Below, piece by piece: positions 61,874 through 64,000 of a stretch of DNA of 64,000 nucleotides. Source of the stretch: Acidobacteria bacterium Mor1 (GTDB lineage Bacteria; Acidobacteriota; Polarisedimenticolia; Polarisedimenticolales; Polarisedimenticolaceae). The notes under the pieces were generated by a model that was not told the DNA's origin, made no database searches, and was given only the letters and a program-made list of their open reading frames with translations. The stretch's first letter is position 1. Each line of letters opens with the position of its first letter. Location: assembly GCA_001664505.1 (NCBI GenBank), contig CP011806.1:103642-167641 (forward strand), given 5' to 3'. The translations under genes and the position numbers were made by a program.

Positions 61874-62635
61874 CTAGGCGTCTTCGCGATAGAACGAGCG
61901 CATCGACGCCACTCCGAAGACCAGCGTCATGACTGAAAGGTAGCTCACGCTGACCCACGCCGGAGCCTGAACGGGCATCCCGACGGCGCCAAAGGCCAGT
62001 TGGGCCAGGTGAAAGGGCGGCAGCGCCCAGGCGAGTTTCTGCATCAGCTCCGGAAAGAACTGAATCGGGATCCAGAGTCCGGACAGCAGCGACATCGGGA
62101 GGTACAGCAGGTTGACCACTGCAGGGGCGGCGTTGCCCTTGACGTTCATGCCGATCCAGAGGCCGAGGGCGCAGAAGGGGATGGTGCCGAAGACGAGCAC
62201 ACCGAAGGTCCAGAACCAGCGCAGCCGTTCCAGCCGCACGTCACCGAACAGCGCGCCGAGGGTCATCAGCAACAGCGCGACCGCCGCGGCGAAGGCCAGG
62301 GACACGCCGGTCTTGGAGATCACGTAGGCGAGAGGCGGCGCAGGGGAAGCCTGGCGCAAGCGCAACCAGCCCTGGGCCCGCTCCACCGCGACACCGACGC
62401 CGAAGCTGAAGAGCGCCGGCGCGATCACGCCGAAGGTGCCGTAGGAGGCCAGCAAGTAGGTCGGCATGTGCACGCCGCGACCCATGTTGAAGACCAGGCC
62501 GAAAAAGACGTAGAACATCACCGGGAACAGCAGCGAGGGCAGGGAGTAGCCGGGCTGGCGGATCAGGCTCAGGATCTCGAGCCTGGTGTCGGTCAGCGAG
62601 ATGCGGGTCATCGAAGGCATTCGGATCTCGCTCAT
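61874..62635 (-). CDS. ABC-2 type transporter permease
   Basis: 253 residues with six membrane helices in the ABC-2 pattern and a conserved 'FSFGVGVAVERAQGWLRLRQASPA' coupling region. It overlaps the ATPase stop as ATGA and belongs to the same exporter. Substrate is unknown; such two-gene systems near a DesKR pair often export a drug-like or lipid compound. Confidence 0.9.
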   Translation of the reverse strand: MSEIRMPSMTRISLTDTRLEILSLIRQPGYSLPSLLFPVMFYVFFGLVFNMGRGVHMPTYLLASYGTFGVIAPALFSFGVGVAVERAQGWLRLRQASPAPPLAYVISKTGVSLAFAAAVALLLMTLGALFGDVRLERLRWFWTFGVLVFGTIPFCALGLWIGMNVKGNAAPAVVNLLYLPMSLLSGLWIPIQFFPELMQKLAWALPPFHLAQLAFGAVGMPVQAPAWVSVSYLSVMTLVFGVASMRSFYREDA

Positions 62636-63540
62636 GCGGACATCTCCTCGGTCCCGGCGGGGGATTCGGTCATGCTCAGGAAGGCCTCTTCGAGTCCCAT
62701 GCCGATCACTTCCAGGTCGGAGAGGCCGGCGTCGGCGTCCAGCAGGGCGCGGACGGTTCGTTCCGGGGTCTCGGAGATCAGCTCGACCGATGCGCCGCTA
62801 CCGCCGGTCTCCCGTACTCCCGGCAGCCCCAGCAGGGTCGTCGGCGAGAGGCTGGTGCGGCAGCGGATGCGCTTGCCGGAGAAGCGGCTCTTGATCGTTT
62901 CGGGAGTGCCGTCGGCGATCACCCGGCCCCGATCGATCACCGCGATGCGGTCGGCCAGGGCGTCGGCCTCTTCAAGATAGTGGGTGGTCAGCAGGATCGA
63001 GCGGCCGCCGTCGAGAAACGCGCGGATGCCCTCCCAGAAGGTGCGGCGGCTGGCGACATCCATGCCCACGGTGGGTTCGTCGAGGAACAGCAACTCCGGA
63101 TTGCCGCAGATCGCCAGCGCGAACATCAGCCGCTGTTTCTCACCCCCGGACAGCTTGCCCGCCCGGCGGTCGCGCAGTGCGCCGAGCCCCGCCAGTTCGA
63201 TCGCCTCGCCGGCCGGCCGCGGGTTCGGGTAGTAGCCGCGGAACTGTTCGACCAGTTCGTCGATGGTGAGCACCGCGGGCACCTCGCCGATCTGCATCAT
63301 CACGCCGATGCGCATCCGCGCTTCGCGGGAGCGGGGATCGACGCCGAACAGGCGGGCCCGGCCCCGGTCGGGCTGCAGCAGTCCGAGCAGCAGTTTGATC
63401 GACGTGGTCTTGCCGGCGCCGTTGGGGCCCAGGAGGCCAAGCACCTGGCCCGGGCGTAACTCCAGGGTTACGTCGTCGACGGCCCGGACCTTGCCGAAGG
63501 ATTTGGCGGCGTTGGTGAGGCCGGTTGCGATCTGACTCAT
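62632..63540 (-). CDS. ABC transporter ATP-binding protein (CcmA/DrrA-like)
   Basis: 302 residues. Walker A 'GPNGAGKTTS' (Lys44), signature 'LSGGEKQR', Walker B 'LLFLDEPTVGMD' and the H-loop 'LLTTHYLEEAD' are all intact. The C-terminal ~80 residues resemble the DrrA-type regulatory extension. AAGGAGG precedes the ATG. It is the first gene of the five-gene operon and powers the ABC-2 permease. Confidence 0.95.
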   Translation of the reverse strand: MSQIATGLTNAAKSFGKVRAVDDVTLELRPGQVLGLLGPNGAGKTTSIKLLLGLLQPDRGRARLFGVDPRSREARMRIGVMMQIGEVPAVLTIDELVEQFRGYYPNPRPAGEAIELAGLGALRDRRAGKLSGGEKQRLMFALAICGNPELLFLDEPTVGMDVASRRTFWEGIRAFLDGGRSILLTTHYLEEADALADRIAVIDRGRVIADGTPETIKSRFSGKRIRCRTSLSPTTLLGLPGVRETGGSGASVELISETPERTVRALLDADAGLSDLEVIGMGLEEAFLSMTESPAGTEEMSA

Positions 63541-63577
63541 GGGATGCCTCCTTGTGCAGCGTCATGATCGCTGCGGG

Positions 63578-63628
63578 GGGCAGTGCCCACCAGTCACAGG
63601 CGTCAGCAAACGGAGGTGACAAGTGTCA
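63578..63628. promoter_or_regulatory. Two inverted repeats upstream of the ABC/two-component operon
   Basis: In the 115-base gap before the ATPase gene, GGGCA-G-TGCCC (63578-63588) and TGACA-AG-TGTCA (63617-63628) are both perfect inverted repeats. They lie 38 and 77 bases upstream of the ATG and could bind the operon's own DesR-like regulator. No clear -10/-35 pair is seen on the minus strand. Confidence 0.35.
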
Positions 63629-63655
63629 GATCGCGGCGGAGAACGCCGGGGGCTA

Positions 63656-64000
63656 CTACTCGTAGCGCAGGGCCTCGATCGGGTCGAGCTTTGCGGCGTT
63701 CAGGGCGGGGTAGGTGCCGAAGATCACACCGATGGCCAGGGAAAAGCCGAAGGAAATGAAGATCGAGAGACCGGTCACCACCGTGTGCCACTCGGAGAAG
63801 GTGGCGACCCCCCAGGCGATGCTGAAGCCGAGGACGACTCCGAGAAACCCGCCGAGGAGAGAGATCAGGACCGCTTCGAACAGGAACTGGGAGAGGATGT
63901 CCTTGCGCCGGGCTCCCAGGGCCCGCCGCACGCCGATCTCCCGGGTCCGTTCCAGCACGCTGGCCAGCATGATGTTCATGATGCCGATGCCGCCGACCAG
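63656..64000 (-). CDS. MacB/FtsX-type ABC permease, 5' part outside window
   Basis: The C-terminal ~114 residues of an FtsX-like permease; the frame is open to the edge ('[25 protein letters not shown]'). Three membrane helices of the C-terminal FtsX domain and the terminal '[10 protein letters not shown]' motif, typical of MacB/LolC-like permeases, are present. It belongs to a lipoprotein- or macrolide-type exporter whose ATPase is likely outside the window. Confidence 0.9.
   Translation of the reverse strand: MVGGIGIMNIMLASVLERTREIGVRRALGARRKDILSQFLFEAVLISLLGGFLGVVLGFSIAWGVATFSEWHTVVTGLSIFISFGFSLAIGVIFGTYPALNAAKLDPIEALRYE

Overview
The window is GC-rich (about two thirds G+C by eye), almost fully coding and bacterial. 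Signal peptides, lipoboxes, two overlapping two-component genes, both GlnRS and GluRS, a DUF4953-type HEVGH metalloprotease, carboxypeptidase-regulatory-like repeats, DUF2339 and secreted multi-domain subtilisins ending in an FN3-like 'GSYG' tail together suggest a Gram-negative member of the Acidobacteriota (possibly Thermoanaerobaculia-like). That placement is an inference from gene content and style, since there is no rRNA or other marker here. I saw no tRNA, rRNA, CRISPR array, insertion sequence, prophage gene or integrase, and no gene-free stretch longer than about 200 bases.

Layout. 1-3741: end of a large protein of unknown function, then a membrane protein and an XRE-like regulator overlapping on the minus strand. 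3864-11183: DUF2339 membrane protein, aspartyl protease-PDZ protein, HDOD protein, rhomboid protease, and a glutaredoxin-BolA pair. 11309-16646: a lytic transglycosylase lipoprotein with two substrate-binding domains, an HEVGH metalloprotease and a TerB-like protein. 16651-24747: a 1383-residue repeat protein divergent from a 1263-residue secreted subtilisin. 24806-28206: a TetR module with a perfect 22-bp operator, then a protease-nuclease-lamin tail fusion. 28225-30596: class IV aminotransferase coupled to cysteine dioxygenase, then a secreted protein. 30782-37522: M14 carboxypeptidase, an unknown protein, YigZ and an SLC13 permease. 37505-41219: APC permease, lipobox methyltransferase-fold protein and formate-THF ligase as an overlapping operon. 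41314-48530: DUF2846, FkbM methyltransferase, a second subtilisin (paralogue of the first, with a clear terminator) and a degenerate alpha/beta hydrolase. 48608-54755: DUF2231, glnS, secreted and VOC proteins, and gltX with a coupled membrane protein. 54857-58262: GNAT, STAS protein, membrane Ser/Thr kinase, and a DUF3179 lipoprotein with an in-frame TGA. 58335-63540: a five-gene operon (ABC ATPase, permease, amidohydrolase, DesK-like kinase, DesR-like regulator). 63656-64000: end of a MacB/FtsX-type permease.

The most notable finding is at 57165-58262. Two open segments in the same frame are separated by one TGA placed exactly where the DUF3179 family has the first Cys of its CPLC motif, and a hairpin resembling a bacterial SECIS starts 14 nt after it. 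I read this as a selenocysteine-containing DUF3179 lipoprotein. Other notable items are the trypsin-like/EEP-nuclease/lamin-tail fusion, the TetR operator, the shared tail of the two subtilisins, the duplicated sensor domains in the lytic transglycosylase, and the amidohydrolase embedded in an ABC/two-component operon.

As a whole the window describes a heterotrophic, proteolytic cell. It holds two secreted subtilisins, an M14 carboxypeptidase, an HEVGH metalloprotease, a pepsin-like PDZ protein, a rhomboid and a trypsin-like fusion, with amino-acid permease and cysteine-catabolism genes nearby.
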